64,000 nucleotides of DNA, from the NCBI RefSeq assembly GCF_016097555.1, contig NC_054701.1:29833658-29897657 (forward strand), read 5' to 3'. Positions 63,401-63,883 of this stretch are shown one piece after another. This DNA comes from Gigantopelta aegis. Its lineage: Eukaryota > Mollusca > Gastropoda > Neomphalida > Peltospiridae. A program made the translations under genes and the position numbers. The notes beneath the pieces were generated by a model. The model was not told where the DNA came from. It did not search any database and saw only the letters and a program-made list of their open reading frames with translations. Within the stretch, counting starts at the first letter, position 1, and every line of letters begins with the position of its first letter.

Positions 63401-63569
63401 TACGTCCGAGACACAGCACTGCGTGCCGGACAGAGAATCATCAACCTGTACGCCGACACGGCGATAGAGCTGTTATTACCAGAGATAGAACGCGGCCTGT
63501 TTGACGACAACTGGAGGATCAGATACAGTTCTGTCCAGTTGCTAGGAGACCTGCTGTACAAAGTTTCAG
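14034..63569 (+). CDS. GCN1: GCN1, eIF2-alpha kinase GCN2 activator, 5' 36 exons (3' end beyond window)
   Basis: The spliced reading of 36 exons (5566 nt, about 1855 residues) follows animal GCN1 along its whole length, for example [55 protein letters not shown] and [12 protein letters not shown]. Human GCN1 is about 2670 residues, so roughly a third, including the RWD-binding region that contacts GCN2, lies to the right of the window. GCN1 is a cytosolic HEAT-repeat protein that binds stalled or collided ribosomes and helps GCN2 sense uncharged tRNA, leading to eIF2-alpha phosphorylation. The middle part resembles the HEAT region of elongation factor eEF3 (exons 28-36 here). Exons 20-21 encode a charged, probably coiled-coil linker. 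All junctions are GT-AG and phases close without indels, so the gene appears intact. Introns are inflated by mobile elements and tandem arrays. Exon coordinates are given individually. Confidence 0.95.
14155..14589. other. GCN1 intron 1, left part, no feature seen
   Basis: AT-rich intron sequence before the inverted-repeat element; nothing recognised. Confidence 0.4.
14590..15542. mobile_element. TIR element with multiple GTCCAC/GTGGAC subterminal repeats, intron 1
   Basis: The left arm holds GTCCTCTGGACGTTTCGTCC, then three further copies of a GATTCGTCCAC-like unit up to 14690. The right arm (15460-15542) holds the reverse complements in reverse order, ending GGACGAAACGTCCAGAGGAC. No transposase frame is seen; about 950 bp, non-autonomous. 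A different repeat (14718-15060) is nested inside. Confidence 0.75.
14718..15060 (+). repeat. Dispersed repeat, CCATGGGTGCAGTCTCTGTG family, copy 1
   Basis: CATGGGTGCAGTCTCTGTGT, GTAACTACTGAACACTCCCC and GACAAGGACTGGGATGTGGA all recur as reverse complements at 35040-35405. It lies inside the inverted-repeat element at 14590-15542. Confidence 0.8.
15700..15898 (+). CDS. GCN1: GCN1 exon 2
   Basis: Residues 41-107; contains [17 protein letters not shown]. Acceptor ttttag, donor gtaatt; the codon split at the donor (TG|T) closes correctly with exon 3. Confidence 0.92.
15963..16744. other. GCN1 intron 2, left part; possible weak TIR element
   Basis: CAGGGATTTA at 15963 and TAAATCCCT near 16736 are reverse complements, which could mark the ends of an old transposon, but the shared length is short and no other evidence supports it. 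Confidence 0.25.
16871..17106 (+). repeat. 118-bp tandem duplication across a SINE/transposon junction
   Basis: ATCCCCGTCAGTGAGCCAAT starts at 16871 and again at 16989. Each unit has the SINE middle plus the first 60 bases of the inserted transposon, so the duplication arose after the transposon entered the SINE. Confidence 0.93.
16928..18351. mobile_element. hAT-like non-autonomous DNA transposon inside a SINE
   Basis: The left end CAGGGGACAATATTTC and the right end GAAATATTGTGCCCTG are inverted repeats of 16 bp with one mismatch; CAGGG ends are typical of hAT elements. The flanking bases are TGACTG and TGATTG. No transposase frame is present. It includes an (ATT)n run at 17336-17371. Confidence 0.75.
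18575..18965 (+). mobile_element. SINE, head H2 tail T1, inserted at the same target as the preceding SINE
   Basis: Head H2 GGTCTCGGTGGCGTCGTGGT, body GATCCATAACTGGTTCAACA, tail T1 with CTTT repeats. Flanked by CATTGGGGCAT (18564-18574) and CATTGGGTCAT (18966-18976). Confidence 0.92.
18977..19483. other. GCN1 intron 2, right part, no feature seen
   Basis: AT-rich intron sequence leading to the exon 3 acceptor. Confidence 0.4.
19484..19589 (+). CDS. GCN1: GCN1 exon 3
   Basis: Residues 107-142 with the conserved ALVALTWTC. Acceptor cacag, donor gtaaga, ending on a codon boundary. Confidence 0.92.
19735..20021 (+). mobile_element. SINE, H3-like head, tail T2, diverged
   Basis: GTTGGTAGTGCACTTGCCTG and ACAGGATCAAATCTCCTGAG are head remnants; the tail has AATAGCCGATGATTACTTAA and AATGTGCTCTAGT. 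Confidence 0.75.
20098..20180 (+). repeat. Partial copy of the GTGTTCTCGCTG element
   Basis: CAGTGTTCTCGCTGTGTAGA and TTAGAGGAGGTTGGCTGTGC match the left end of the element at 12766. Confidence 0.6.
20385..20643 (+). mobile_element. SINE, head H3 (truncated), tail T2
   Basis: GGATCAAACCACCTCGGTGG, body to GATCCCTTGCTGCTAATGGA, tail AATAAATCAATGTGCTTTAG. Confidence 0.85.
20650..21515 (+). mobile_element. SINE, H1-type, split by a foldback element
   Basis: The first part (20650-20772) has TCTAGGATCAATCCTCATCT and ATGCACCACGACTCATGTAT; the second (21356-21515) has TCTGTGGGATGGTGAAAATA and a T2 tail. The middle 583 bases are foreign. Confidence 0.7.
20773..21355. mobile_element. Foldback element with a long palindromic end
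   Basis: About 55 bases near 21207-21265 (with TCAGTATCATATATTAGGAA) pair with 21297-21355 (with TTCCTAATATATGATATTGA). A single copy of the right arm recurs at 41105-41170. The left boundary is inferred from where the SINE sequence stops. Confidence 0.6.
21634..21732 (+). CDS. GCN1: GCN1 exon 4
   Basis: Residues 143-175 ([15 protein letters not shown] and following). Acceptor tttcag, donor gtatgt, both on codon boundaries. Confidence 0.92.
21733..22150. other. GCN1 intron 4, no feature seen
   Basis: AT-rich intron, no repeat matched elsewhere in the window. Confidence 0.4.
22151..22285 (+). CDS. GCN1: GCN1 exon 5
   Basis: Residues 176-220, with [15 protein letters not shown]. Acceptor ttttag, donor gtgggc. 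Confidence 0.92.
22353..22679 (+). mobile_element. SINE, head H1 tail T1, with 12-bp target duplication
   Basis: Head GGGAGGGACATAGCCCAGTG, tail T1 ending TTCCTTCC. Flanks CAAAATACTGTG (22341-22352) and CAAAGTACTGTG (22680-22691). Confidence 0.92.
22692..23079. other. GCN1 intron 5, right part, no feature seen
   Basis: AT-rich intron ending in a TTTCTTTC tract before the acceptor. Confidence 0.4.
23080..23148 (+). CDS. GCN1: GCN1 exon 6
   Basis: Residues 221-243 ([19 protein letters not shown] and following). Acceptor cacag, donor gtaggt. Confidence 0.92.
23564..24235 (+). CDS. DIRS element gag-like ORF
   Basis: It begins [14 protein letters not shown], followed by a cysteine-rich motif ([18 protein letters not shown]) like the zinc-finger region at the start of DIRS ORF1, then a serine-rich low-complexity part. 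It ends at a stop at 24233-24235; the homologous sequence probably continues in other frames to about 25050. In DIRS elements this protein is thought to package the RNA. Confidence 0.6.
   Translation: MSDTASLGSNRLVVCAEGGCLKRLPQFDQHLLCCSCCFECLCHICVNWSPSTWGKAKKLSKDAECKRMIRHEWDGRSTVATSGVMLHTDLPSVGKSVSSSKSSWTSGRRKGASSSVRHLHGDTSKPVAPLGAVGVLLLPASAEAGKVSSRLGSVPPGDLLLPSSVEAAPVTVVTGASVGGSAVMAGTTVSLSSDSHLADGGRVSGPSVGAGLSVLLCRVGRVD
24610..25047 (+). pseudogene. DIRS element ORF1 C-terminal / RT-side remnant
   Basis: The frame contains [20 protein letters not shown] and ends with QWHLSRV. A related stretch recurs downstream near 25500-25620 (CAATGGCATTTGTC and CATTGGGGCCT in both), pointing to an internal rearrangement. 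I cannot define an intact domain here. Confidence 0.45.
25238..26150 (+). pseudogene. DIRS element RT/RNase H remnants
   Basis: Short RT-like pieces include LGFIPNWE near 25410. From about 25771, another frame reads [32 protein letters not shown] and [14 protein letters not shown], the segment that follows RNase H in DIRS polyproteins. Catalytic RT motifs are not seen, so the RT core is deleted or decayed. Confidence 0.65.
26150..26760 (+). pseudogene. DIRS element tyrosine recombinase, frameshifted
   Basis: The catalytic signature residues are all present: Arg in [10 protein letters not shown] (about 26220), HxxR in RPHEIRAIS (about 26600), and the tyrosine in [10 protein letters not shown] (26710-26712). 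The last motif lies in another frame, so one frameshift falls near 26665, and an earlier one separates the RNase H segment. In DIRS elements this enzyme integrates a circular DNA copy without target duplication. Confidence 0.85.
27180..27275. repeat. Internal complementary region of the DIRS element
   Basis: The left half is the reverse complement of the left outer terminus; the right half is the reverse complement of the right outer terminus. In DIRS replication models this region templates circle formation. Confidence 0.85.
27491..28184. other. GCN1 intron 6 right of the DIRS element, no feature seen
   Basis: AT-rich; no frame or repeat recognised. Confidence 0.4.
28185..28510 (+). repeat. 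Dispersed repeat family A (GTTATGGCCCTTGAATTTAG), two partial copies in tandem
   Basis: GAGTTATAGCCCTTGAATTT at 28256 and GAGTTATGGCCCTTAAATTT at 28410 mark two partial units. The same family appears at 31405-31700, 59899-60440 and 62865-63195. Confidence 0.7.
28607..28715 (+). CDS. GCN1: GCN1 exon 7
   Basis: Residues 244-280 with [19 protein letters not shown]. Acceptor gacag, donor gtaagt. Confidence 0.93.
28716..29222. other. GCN1 intron 7, no feature seen
   Basis: AT-rich intron without recognised repeats. Confidence 0.4.
29223..29297 (+). CDS. GCN1: GCN1 exon 8
   Basis: Residues 280-305 with [14 protein letters not shown]. Acceptor ttcag, donor gtgaga. Confidence 0.92.
29298..29891. 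other. GCN1 intron 8, no feature firmly recognised
   Basis: AT-rich. A GGGCTAGCTCTGGGTGAGCA stretch near 29388 resembles the spacer-type repeats found elsewhere in molluscs, but no second copy in this window proves it. Confidence 0.35.
29892..30020 (+). CDS. GCN1: GCN1 exon 9
   Basis: Residues 305-348 with [14 protein letters not shown]. Acceptor ttcag, donor gtgcgt. Confidence 0.93.
30021..30408. other. GCN1 intron 9, no feature seen
   Basis: AT-rich intron. Confidence 0.4.
30409..30561 (+). CDS. GCN1: GCN1 exon 10
   Basis: Residues 348-399, with [11 protein letters not shown] near the end. Acceptor ttcag, donor gtatgt. A SINE begins 25 bases past the exon end. Confidence 0.93.
30587..30876 (-). 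mobile_element. SINE, head H1 tail T1, reverse strand, next to the exon 10 donor
   Basis: It starts with AAGAAAGAAAG (tail) and ends TACATATCGCCCC (head). The target duplication TCCTTTTAAAG is at 30576-30586 and 30877-30887. The duplicated target lies 15-25 bases inside intron 10. Confidence 0.92.
30888..31404. other. GCN1 intron 10, middle part, no feature seen
   Basis: AT-rich intron. Confidence 0.4.
31405..31700 (+). repeat. Dispersed repeat family A copy
   Basis: TAGTCCCCTACCGGGCGAAC, CCAAGATATTGAGCTGAAAT and GGGACATGTATGACTTTAGC match the copies at 59899 and 62865. It ends about 24 bases upstream of exon 11. Confidence 0.8.
31724..31821 (+). CDS. GCN1: GCN1 exon 11
   Basis: Residues 399-431 with [16 protein letters not shown]. 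Acceptor ttttcag, donor gtgagt. Confidence 0.93.
31977..32052 (+). CDS. GCN1: GCN1 exon 12
   Basis: Residues 432-457 with [17 protein letters not shown]. Acceptor tttcag, donor gtatgt. Confidence 0.93.
32266..32418 (+). CDS. GCN1: GCN1 exon 13
   Basis: Residues 457-508 with [20 protein letters not shown]. Acceptor tgtag, donor gtacac. Confidence 0.93.
32419..32765. other. GCN1 intron 13, left part, no feature seen
   Basis: AT-rich intron before a SINE. Confidence 0.35.
32776..32997 (-). mobile_element. SINE, head H2 tail T1, reverse strand, internally deleted
   Basis: T1 tail and body to TTTCCCGCAGGCAG, then directly the H2 head end CCTGTAGACCGATGGC ... GGCCGG; the middle of the H2 head is missing. 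Flanks CTTGTTTTGG and TTTGTTTTGG suggest a target duplication. Confidence 0.8.
33000..33726. other. GCN1 intron 13, right part, diverged repeat
   Basis: AT-rich. TATAATTGCACCTATGGATG near 33550 has relatives near 34200 and 36670, so part of it belongs to a dispersed family that I do not recognise. Confidence 0.4.
33727..33819 (+). CDS. GCN1: GCN1 exon 14
   Basis: Residues 508-539 with [15 protein letters not shown]. Acceptor ttttag, donor gtaagt. Confidence 0.93.
34060..34258 (+). repeat. Dispersed repeat fragment (CACCTATGGATATTCATCAC family)
   Basis: TCTCACCTTGACAAAGCAAG and TAGTGGCACCTATGGATATT resemble stretches at 33540-33600 and 36560-36700. No coding frame. Confidence 0.45.
34271..34543 (+). 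mobile_element. 5'-truncated SINE, head H2 tail T1, with 12-bp target duplication
   Basis: It starts inside the H2 head (GCTCCACAAGGCTCAAAGGG) and ends in the CTTT tail. ATAATTCTAAAA flanks it at 34259-34270 and 34544-34555, so the truncation happened at insertion. Confidence 0.92.
34818..34893 (+). CDS. GCN1: GCN1 exon 15
   Basis: Residues 539-564 with [16 protein letters not shown]. Acceptor ttttag, donor gtatag. Confidence 0.92.
35040..35405 (-). repeat. Dispersed repeat, CCATGGGTGCAGTCTCTGTG family, copy 2
   Basis: The reverse complement of the block at 14718-15060; shared landmarks are CACATCCCAGTCCTTGTCTC and AGAGACTGCACCCATGG. Confidence 0.8.
35757..35916 (+). CDS. GCN1: GCN1 exon 16
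   Basis: Residues 564-617 with [20 protein letters not shown]. Acceptor ttgcag, donor gtaaga. Confidence 0.94.
36068..36184. mobile_element. MITE-like block with GGGCCTGTG / CACAGGGCC ends
   Basis: The ends are short inverted repeats, and the internal ATCTCTAATGAAGTCATAAA and CAATTTGTATGTTGTTGCCA match the block at 51134-51284. Confidence 0.6.
36203..36514 (+). mobile_element. SINE, head H1 tail T2
   Basis: Head GGGGCAGGATGTAGTTCAGT, body TCCAGTGCACCACGACTGGT, tail AATCAATGTGCTCTAGTGGT. Confidence 0.88.
36515..37191. other. GCN1 intron 16, right part, ending in a very long T tract
   Basis: AT-rich. A T-rich tract (37137-37189, nearly all T with a few C) immediately precedes the AG of exon 17. 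Confidence 0.6.
37192..37390 (+). CDS. GCN1: GCN1 exon 17
   Basis: Residues 618-684, ending [10 protein letters not shown]. The acceptor follows a poly-T tract of about 50 bases; donor gtaggt. Confidence 0.93.
37881..38039 (+). CDS. Short ORF with P2RX7 C-terminal-domain-like N-terminus, probable first exon
   Basis: 52 residues: [20 protein letters not shown], then an acidic stretch. The PYQFEP motif is typical of the start of P2RX7-like cytosolic-domain proteins found in invertebrate repeats. A donor (gtatgg) lies after codon GAC near 38004, suggesting a first exon, but no second exon is seen. Confidence 0.45.
   Translation: MAKRWEENFYLDIQPYQFEPLAHERAVESEDESDSEHETNDGMENRVGNINW
38330..38374. 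repeat. (TA)n microsatellite
   Basis: Uninterrupted TA run in the middle of the convergent element. Confidence 0.9.
38401..38805 (-). CDS. THAP-domain protein fragment
   Basis: From M at 38805 (an upstream in-frame M lies at 38856) the frame reads [12 protein letters not shown] ... FFRFPPEG ... SRLCSAHF ... AVPTIF. That is the complete THAP zinc finger signature: C-x4-C, a later C-x2-H and the AVPTIF box, over about 85 residues. THAP domains bind DNA sequence-specifically and occur in P-element-type transposases and their domesticated relatives. The frame stops at 134 residues without a transposase domain. Choosing the inner M gives a start like other THAP proteins. Confidence 0.8.
   Translation of the reverse strand: MVYCVAWGCQNQSKKGSGISFFRFPPEGDSRRNIWIHRCQRGEKGWTPKCTSRLCSAHFEKDAFARDPVEMAKMEYSNARISLKGTAVPTIFTNREFVENSVEMPIRRPRSAFQKRRNAEVKHSLGPSQMTSTK
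39112..39366 (+). mobile_element. 5'-truncated SINE, tail T2
   Basis: Starts GTCGGTGGGCCCCTTGGGCT, ends AACAAACTTCTTCTTCTTTT. Confidence 0.82.
39422..39546 (+). CDS. GCN1: GCN1 exon 18
   Basis: Residues 684-725 with [19 protein letters not shown]. Acceptor ttcag, donor gtaaag. Confidence 0.93.
39547..40163. other. GCN1 intron 18, left part, no feature seen
   Basis: AT-rich intron without recognised repeats. Confidence 0.35.
40176..40559 (+). mobile_element. SINE, head H2 tail T1, full length, with 12-bp target duplication
   Basis: Head CCGGCCTCGGTGGCGTCGTG to tail TTAAATAAAACATTTCTTTC. TGTTAATACTGA flanks it at 40164-40175 and 40560-40571. Confidence 0.94.
40590..40678 (+). repeat. 22-bp tandem repeat, 4 copies, just before exon 19
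   Basis: The unit ACAATT(A/G)TTATGATTACTTTAT recurs four times and ends 22 bases before the exon 19 start. Confidence 0.9.
40701..40879 (+). CDS. GCN1: GCN1 exon 19
   Basis: Residues 726-785, with the hallmark [18 protein letters not shown]. Acceptor ttgcag, donor gtgaat. Confidence 0.95.
40880..41486. other. GCN1 intron 19, with a TA run and a foldback-element fragment
   Basis: TA run 41016-41037. TATTTATTCCTAATATATGA at 41117 matches the right arm of the foldback element at 21297. Confidence 0.55.
41487..41580 (+). CDS. GCN1: GCN1 exon 20
   Basis: Residues 785-816 with [20 protein letters not shown], the start of a charged linker. Acceptor ttttcag, donor gtttgt. Confidence 0.93.
41581..42019. 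other. GCN1 intron 20, no feature seen
   Basis: AT-rich intron. Confidence 0.35.
42020..42130 (+). CDS. GCN1: GCN1 exon 21
   Basis: Residues 817-853, lysine/glutamate-rich, with [18 protein letters not shown]; probable coiled coil. Acceptor ttcag, donor gtatta. Confidence 0.92.
42131..42536. other. GCN1 intron 21, TA run only
   Basis: A TA microsatellite at 42374-42401; otherwise nothing recognised. Confidence 0.5.
42537..42729 (+). CDS. GCN1: GCN1 exon 22
   Basis: Residues 854-918 with LLQSPLAAP, matching the human LKSPLAAP position. Acceptor ttcag, donor gtaact. Confidence 0.92.
42958..43190 (-). repeat. Dispersed repeat, TTTTACGTGCACATTCAGA family, copy 2
   Basis: The reverse complement of the block at 209-425, sharing GTGCACGTAAAACCCTATGA and TTTCCTGTCATGACAGG. 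It includes C-rich homopolymers at 42960-42982 and 43086-43094 and an ACCTG pentamer run. Confidence 0.75.
43353..43708 (+). CDS. GCN1: GCN1 exon 23
   Basis: Residues 918-1036, the longest exon here. [18 protein letters not shown] aligns to the human LVSHVTLRLLKPEC region. Acceptor ttgcag, donor gtaagt. Confidence 0.93.
43709..44402. other. GCN1 intron 23, no feature seen
   Basis: AT-rich intron without recognised repeats. Confidence 0.4.
44403..44627 (+). CDS. GCN1: GCN1 exon 24
   Basis: Residues 1037-1111 with [14 protein letters not shown] and [13 protein letters not shown]. Acceptor cacag, donor gtcggt. Confidence 0.94.
44628..44994. other. GCN1 intron 24, left part, no feature seen
   Basis: AT-rich intron. 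Confidence 0.35.
44995..45181. mobile_element. Foldback MITE, 187 bp, TIR about 48 bp
   Basis: The left GGGGCCTTCCATGATTTTCA ... AATGAGCGTACAAACTGTAC pairs with the right GTACGGTTTGTACGCTCGTG ... TTATGGACAGCCCC over about 48 bases. Poly-G runs near 45045-45057 and 45106-45117 lie inside. Confidence 0.85.
45182..45551. other. GCN1 intron 24, right part, short direct repeat
   Basis: CTATACATTCAGATG occurs at 45469 and 45499; otherwise nothing recognised. Confidence 0.4.
45552..45679 (+). CDS. GCN1: GCN1 exon 25
   Basis: Residues 1112-1154 with [20 protein letters not shown]. Acceptor acag, donor gtatgt. Confidence 0.93.
45680..46162. other. GCN1 intron 25, no feature seen
   Basis: AT-rich intron. 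Confidence 0.35.
46163..46355 (+). CDS. GCN1: GCN1 exon 26
   Basis: Residues 1154-1218 with [16 protein letters not shown] and ending KYDEKLY. The acceptor is ttctaag (AAG rather than the usual CAG/TAG); donor gttagt, a weaker site. Confidence 0.92.
46506..46796. mobile_element. MITE with CTTCTAGA inverted ends and 8-bp target duplication
   Basis: The left end AGGGCTTCTAGAATT and the right end AATCTAGAAGACCTG are imperfect inverted repeats. GTTAATAC flanks at 46498-46505 and 46797-46804. Internal CACTAGCC motifs occur on both sides. An 8-bp duplication fits a hAT-type element. Confidence 0.75.
46805..47209. other. GCN1 intron 26, possible degenerate SINE body
   Basis: CCAACCAGTGCTCCACAGCT and TATATCAAAAGCTGTGAAAT (46862-46900) resemble a decayed SINE body; the rest is unassigned. 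Confidence 0.4.
47210..47940 (+). repeat. Dispersed repeat family B with a 147-bp module in 4 tandem copies
   Basis: The start CCCGTCTATGATGGGT and end CTCACCGGTACTCTTGTT match the single-module copy at 60093-60355. The module CATATCTTGCATACAGATGC ... GGTCTACTGCACATAACAGT recurs at about 147-base steps (near 47290, 47437, 47584, 47727). Confidence 0.88.
48132..48458 (+). mobile_element. SINE, head H1 tail T1, ending 15 bases before exon 27
   Basis: Head GTGGGCAGGATGTAGCCCAG, tail GTTAAATAAAACATTTCC. TTGTCTATG flanks at 48123-48131 and 48459-48467. The right flank TTGTCTATGTTTTAG is the exon 27 acceptor, so the SINE tail now sits where the branch point and upstream pyrimidine tract should be. 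Confidence 0.94.
48474..48710 (+). CDS. GCN1: GCN1 exon 27
   Basis: Residues 1219-1297, starting [19 protein letters not shown] and with [13 protein letters not shown], equivalent to human RPPPVLDALGRVI. Acceptor gttttag, donor gttaga. Confidence 0.95.
48711..49420. other. GCN1 intron 27, left part, no feature seen
   Basis: AT-rich intron. Confidence 0.35.
49421..49759. mobile_element. MITE with AGGCATA(T/C)TGTCAC ends and TTAA target sites
   Basis: TTAAAGGCATATTGTCAC at 49421 and GTGACAGTATGCCTTTAA ending at 49759 are inverted repeats with one mismatch. TTAA at both edges suggests a piggyBac-like target. No coding frame. Confidence 0.85.
50003..50197 (+). CDS. GCN1: GCN1 exon 28
   Basis: Residues 1298-1362 with [19 protein letters not shown]. 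Acceptor ttcag, donor gtgagt; start of the eEF3-like HEAT part. Confidence 0.95.
50224..50602 (-). mobile_element. SINE, head H2 tail T1, reverse strand, 26 bases past the exon 28 donor
   Basis: T1 tail reverse complement TTTATTTAACGACGCACTCA to head CACCGAGGCCGG. TCATATCATCAG flanks at 50212-50223 and 50603-50614. Confidence 0.94.
50670..50879 (+). mobile_element. 5'-truncated SINE, H3 type, tail T2, with 13-bp target duplication
   Basis: Starts at GTTTTTTCTTGTTCCAACCA, ends AACCAACTCTTTTTATTTTT. AACTCTCAGTACA flanks at 50657-50669 and 50880-50892. Confidence 0.9.
51134..51284. mobile_element. MITE-like block, relative of 36068-36184
   Basis: GGGCCTGTACTTATAAAAGT and TTTTATAAGCATGGG are inverted ends; the interior shares CAATTTGTATGGTGTTGCCA with the other copy. 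Confidence 0.65.
51370..51616 (+). CDS. GCN1: GCN1 exon 29
   Basis: Residues 1363-1445 with [17 protein letters not shown]. Acceptor cacag, donor gtatga. GC-rich codon use relative to earlier exons. Confidence 0.95.
51617..52234. other. GCN1 intron 29, left part
   Basis: AT-rich; GGGCCTAATTTACCAAACTC at 51918 resembles the end of the MITE at 10135. Confidence 0.4.
52235..52396 (+). repeat. 54-bp tandem repeat, 3 copies, intron 29
   Basis: GCATTGCC(T/C)AAAAACAAAG followed by ATATTTTATATTATATTAGA starts at 52235, 52289 and 52343. The open frame across it is a by-product of the 54-base period. Confidence 0.95.
52463..52584 (+). CDS. GCN1: GCN1 exon 30
   Basis: Residues 1445-1485 with [20 protein letters not shown]. 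Acceptor ttgcag, donor gtaagt. Confidence 0.95.
52625..52810 (+). repeat. Spacer-type repeat before the 99-bp array, copy 1
   Basis: GCCAATTTTCAGAAATGTTG, TGTGGTTAATTTGTGGAATA and TTTGGCAATGTACAGGGTAA match 58480-58620, the sequence between the 57-bp and 33-bp arrays. Confidence 0.85.
53036..54061 (+). repeat. 99-bp tandem array, 9 full and about 3 short copies, intron 30
   Basis: The unit begins (A/G)TGTTTCGTTTAAAACTTTT and includes GGGTT(C)GCTTGCTGTTCATT; starts fall at 53045, 53144, 53243, 53342, 53441, 53540, 53639, 53738 and 53837. The last copies carry an extra T (GGGTTTCGC) and lack about 40 bases. The open frame of 33-residue repeats is a consequence of the period; I do not treat it as a gene. 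Confidence 0.95.
54159..54273 (+). CDS. GCN1: GCN1 exon 31
   Basis: Residues 1486-1524 with [20 protein letters not shown]. Acceptor ttgcag, donor gtttgg. Confidence 0.95.
54274..54868. other. GCN1 intron 31, no feature seen
   Basis: AT-rich intron. Confidence 0.4.
54869..55048 (+). CDS. GCN1: GCN1 exon 32 (first of 60 identical donors)
   Basis: Residues 1524-1584 with [20 protein letters not shown] and the conserved [12 protein letters not shown] at the end. Acceptor ttcag. The donor AAG|GTAAGT at 55048/55049 is the ancestral one by homology to animal GCN1, and joining it to exon 33 (G|CC) gives the conserved [15 protein letters not shown]. The same donor is repeated 59 more times downstream. 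Confidence 0.95.
55049..58413 (+). repeat. 57-bp tandem array duplicating the exon 32 splice donor 59 times
   Basis: Each unit is 23 bases of intron start (GTAAGTTATTAATGTTG then TTGCAG or ATGCAG) plus the last 34 bases of exon 32 (ATCGGATCGGTGATCAGGAA ... GATTCAAG). From the first GT (55049) to the last (58414) is 3365 bases: 55 units of 57, two of 60 (ending near 55258 and 55315) and two of 55 (donors at 58188 and 58243). Units are almost identical, differing mainly at A/T in NTGCAG and C/G in AAT(G/C)TTG. The frame stays open for 54 units as a 19-residue repeat ([19 protein letters not shown]) and is lost at the first 55-base unit. The sequence after the last donor (GTTGTTGCTGCTGCTGGG) is the presumed original intron. 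Confidence 0.97.
58455..58588 (+). repeat. Spacer-type repeat, copy 2
   Basis: GCCAATTTTCAGAAATGTTG and CATGTGGTTAATTTGAGGAA match the block at 52625-52810 and lead directly into the 33-bp array. Confidence 0.85.
58589..59283 (+). repeat. 33-bp tandem array, about 21 copies, with 99-bp higher-order period
   Basis: The unit is GGCAATGTACATGGTGAGCC plus CCGCTTGCTGTTT. A TAAATGG variant replaces TACATGG in every third unit (near 58760, 58859, 58958, 59057, 59156), giving a three-unit higher-order repeat. Most frames on both strands are open across it, which explains several long but meaningless frames. Confidence 0.95.
59370..59425 (-). mobile_element. SINE T2 tail fragment
   Basis: TTTTGTTTTGTTTAAAGACA and CCACTAGAGCATTTATTAAT are the reverse complement of a T2 tail; the body is absent. 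Confidence 0.6.
59511..59731 (+). CDS. GCN1: GCN1 exon 33
   Basis: Residues 1584-1657 with [20 protein letters not shown] and ending NMYSLTDQK. Acceptor ttttcag, donor gtaagc. It accepts phase 1, so any upstream donor at a multiple of 3 from 55049 would join in frame. Confidence 0.95.
59899..60440 (+). repeat. Dispersed repeat family A copy, split by family B
   Basis: The left part TAGTCCCCTACCGGTCCAAT runs to TTTACTCGTTTT near 60090; the right part resumes with GTCAGAGTTATGGCCCTTGA at 60358. The middle is a family B copy. Confidence 0.82.
60093..60357 (+). repeat. Dispersed repeat family B copy, single module, nested in family A
   Basis: It shares CATATCTTGCATACAGATGC, CATACAGGACCATCAAACCT and CACCGGTACTCTTGTT with 47210-47940 but has only one 147-type module. 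Confidence 0.85.
60513..60720 (+). CDS. GCN1: GCN1 exon 34
   Basis: Residues 1658-1727 with [20 protein letters not shown]. Acceptor ttcag, donor gtaggt. Confidence 0.95.
60748..60957 (-). mobile_element. SINE, tail T2, head truncated, reverse strand
   Basis: TTTGTTTTGTTTAACGACAC to GTGCACTGGCTGGAACGAG; it starts about 28 bases past the exon 34 donor. Confidence 0.85.
61071..61386 (+). mobile_element. SINE, head H1 tail T2, with 10-bp target duplication
   Basis: GGGGCGGGACGTAGTCCAGT to AACTTTCTTTCTTTC. TATTTGGTGT flanks at 61061-61070 and 61387-61396. Confidence 0.93.
61397..61967. other. GCN1 intron 34, right part; diverged duplication
   Basis: ATCACAGCCATTNGTGAATT-like stretches recur near 61748, 61822 and 61901, an old local duplication. 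A tail-like CACATCGGCTATTGGGTGTC lies at 61676. Confidence 0.5.
61968..62164 (+). CDS. GCN1: GCN1 exon 35
   Basis: Residues 1727-1792 with [20 protein letters not shown]. Acceptor tacag, donor gtaagt. Confidence 0.95.
62182..62290 (+). repeat. Dispersed repeat, TTTTAACGTGCACATTCAGA family, copy 3
   Basis: GAGGTCAGGTCATAAGTTTT and ACGTGCACATTCAGAATAAT align to the copies at 209 and 42958; the end is diverged. It begins about 18 bases past the exon 35 donor. Confidence 0.7.
62334..62714 (+). mobile_element. SINE, head H1 tail T2, with 12-bp target duplication and internal duplication
   Basis: TTAACCGTGTGG (62322-62333) and TTAACCATGTGG (62715-62726) flank it. CACTATGACTGG occurs twice (62447 and 62504) around a CTCTCT stretch, an internal duplication of the body. 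Confidence 0.9.
62865..63195 (+). repeat. Dispersed repeat family A copy, with internal repeat
   Basis: GCAATGCCTTAAGATATTGA, AGCTGAAATTTTGTATATAG and TAGGAGATATGAAAATTGGT match other family A copies. Confidence 0.75.
63196..63322 (+). mobile_element. SINE tail T2 fragment
   Basis: CCCTTGCTGCTAATGAAAAA through TGGTGTCGTTAAACAAAACA; no head. Confidence 0.8.
63380..63569 (+). CDS. GCN1: GCN1 exon 36 (last in window)
   Basis: Residues 1793-1856 with [12 protein letters not shown] and [14 protein letters not shown]. Acceptor ttcag, donor gtacag. Its last 22 bases and donor are duplicated 87 bases downstream. Confidence 0.95.
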
Positions 63570-63724
63570 GTACAGTATTTAACCTGTGGTAAAGCATTGA
63601 GGTCTTTGACCTTTTAGTTGTTCAGTCAAGCCTTGACCTGCTGTTCAAAGTTTCAGGTACAGTATTTAACTTGTGGTAAAACATGGACGGCTTTGACCTT
63701 TTAGTTGTTCTGTCAAGCCTGTGT
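63547..63724 (+). repeat. 87-bp tandem duplication spanning the exon 36 end and its donor
   Basis: GACCTGCTGTACAAAGTTTC plus AGGTACAGTATTTAAC (63547) recurs as GACCTGCTGTTCAAAGTTTC plus AGGTACAGTATTTAAC (63634). The GT donors are at 63570 and 63657, 87 bases apart. The second copy is diverged at several sites. A TAA lies between them in the exon frame. Confidence 0.93.
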
Positions 63725-63883
63725 TAAGCTATTTATATCCCATCCTCCACTAATAGATAGAGCTCCATTTCATGTGAATAGGTTAACACCACTCAAACTG
63801 TAGTCAGACCCAAGTCAGACCATCAAACGAACTTGTAGCATGGGATAATTGACAGCTTATCTGTCACATGTATTATAAAGCTG

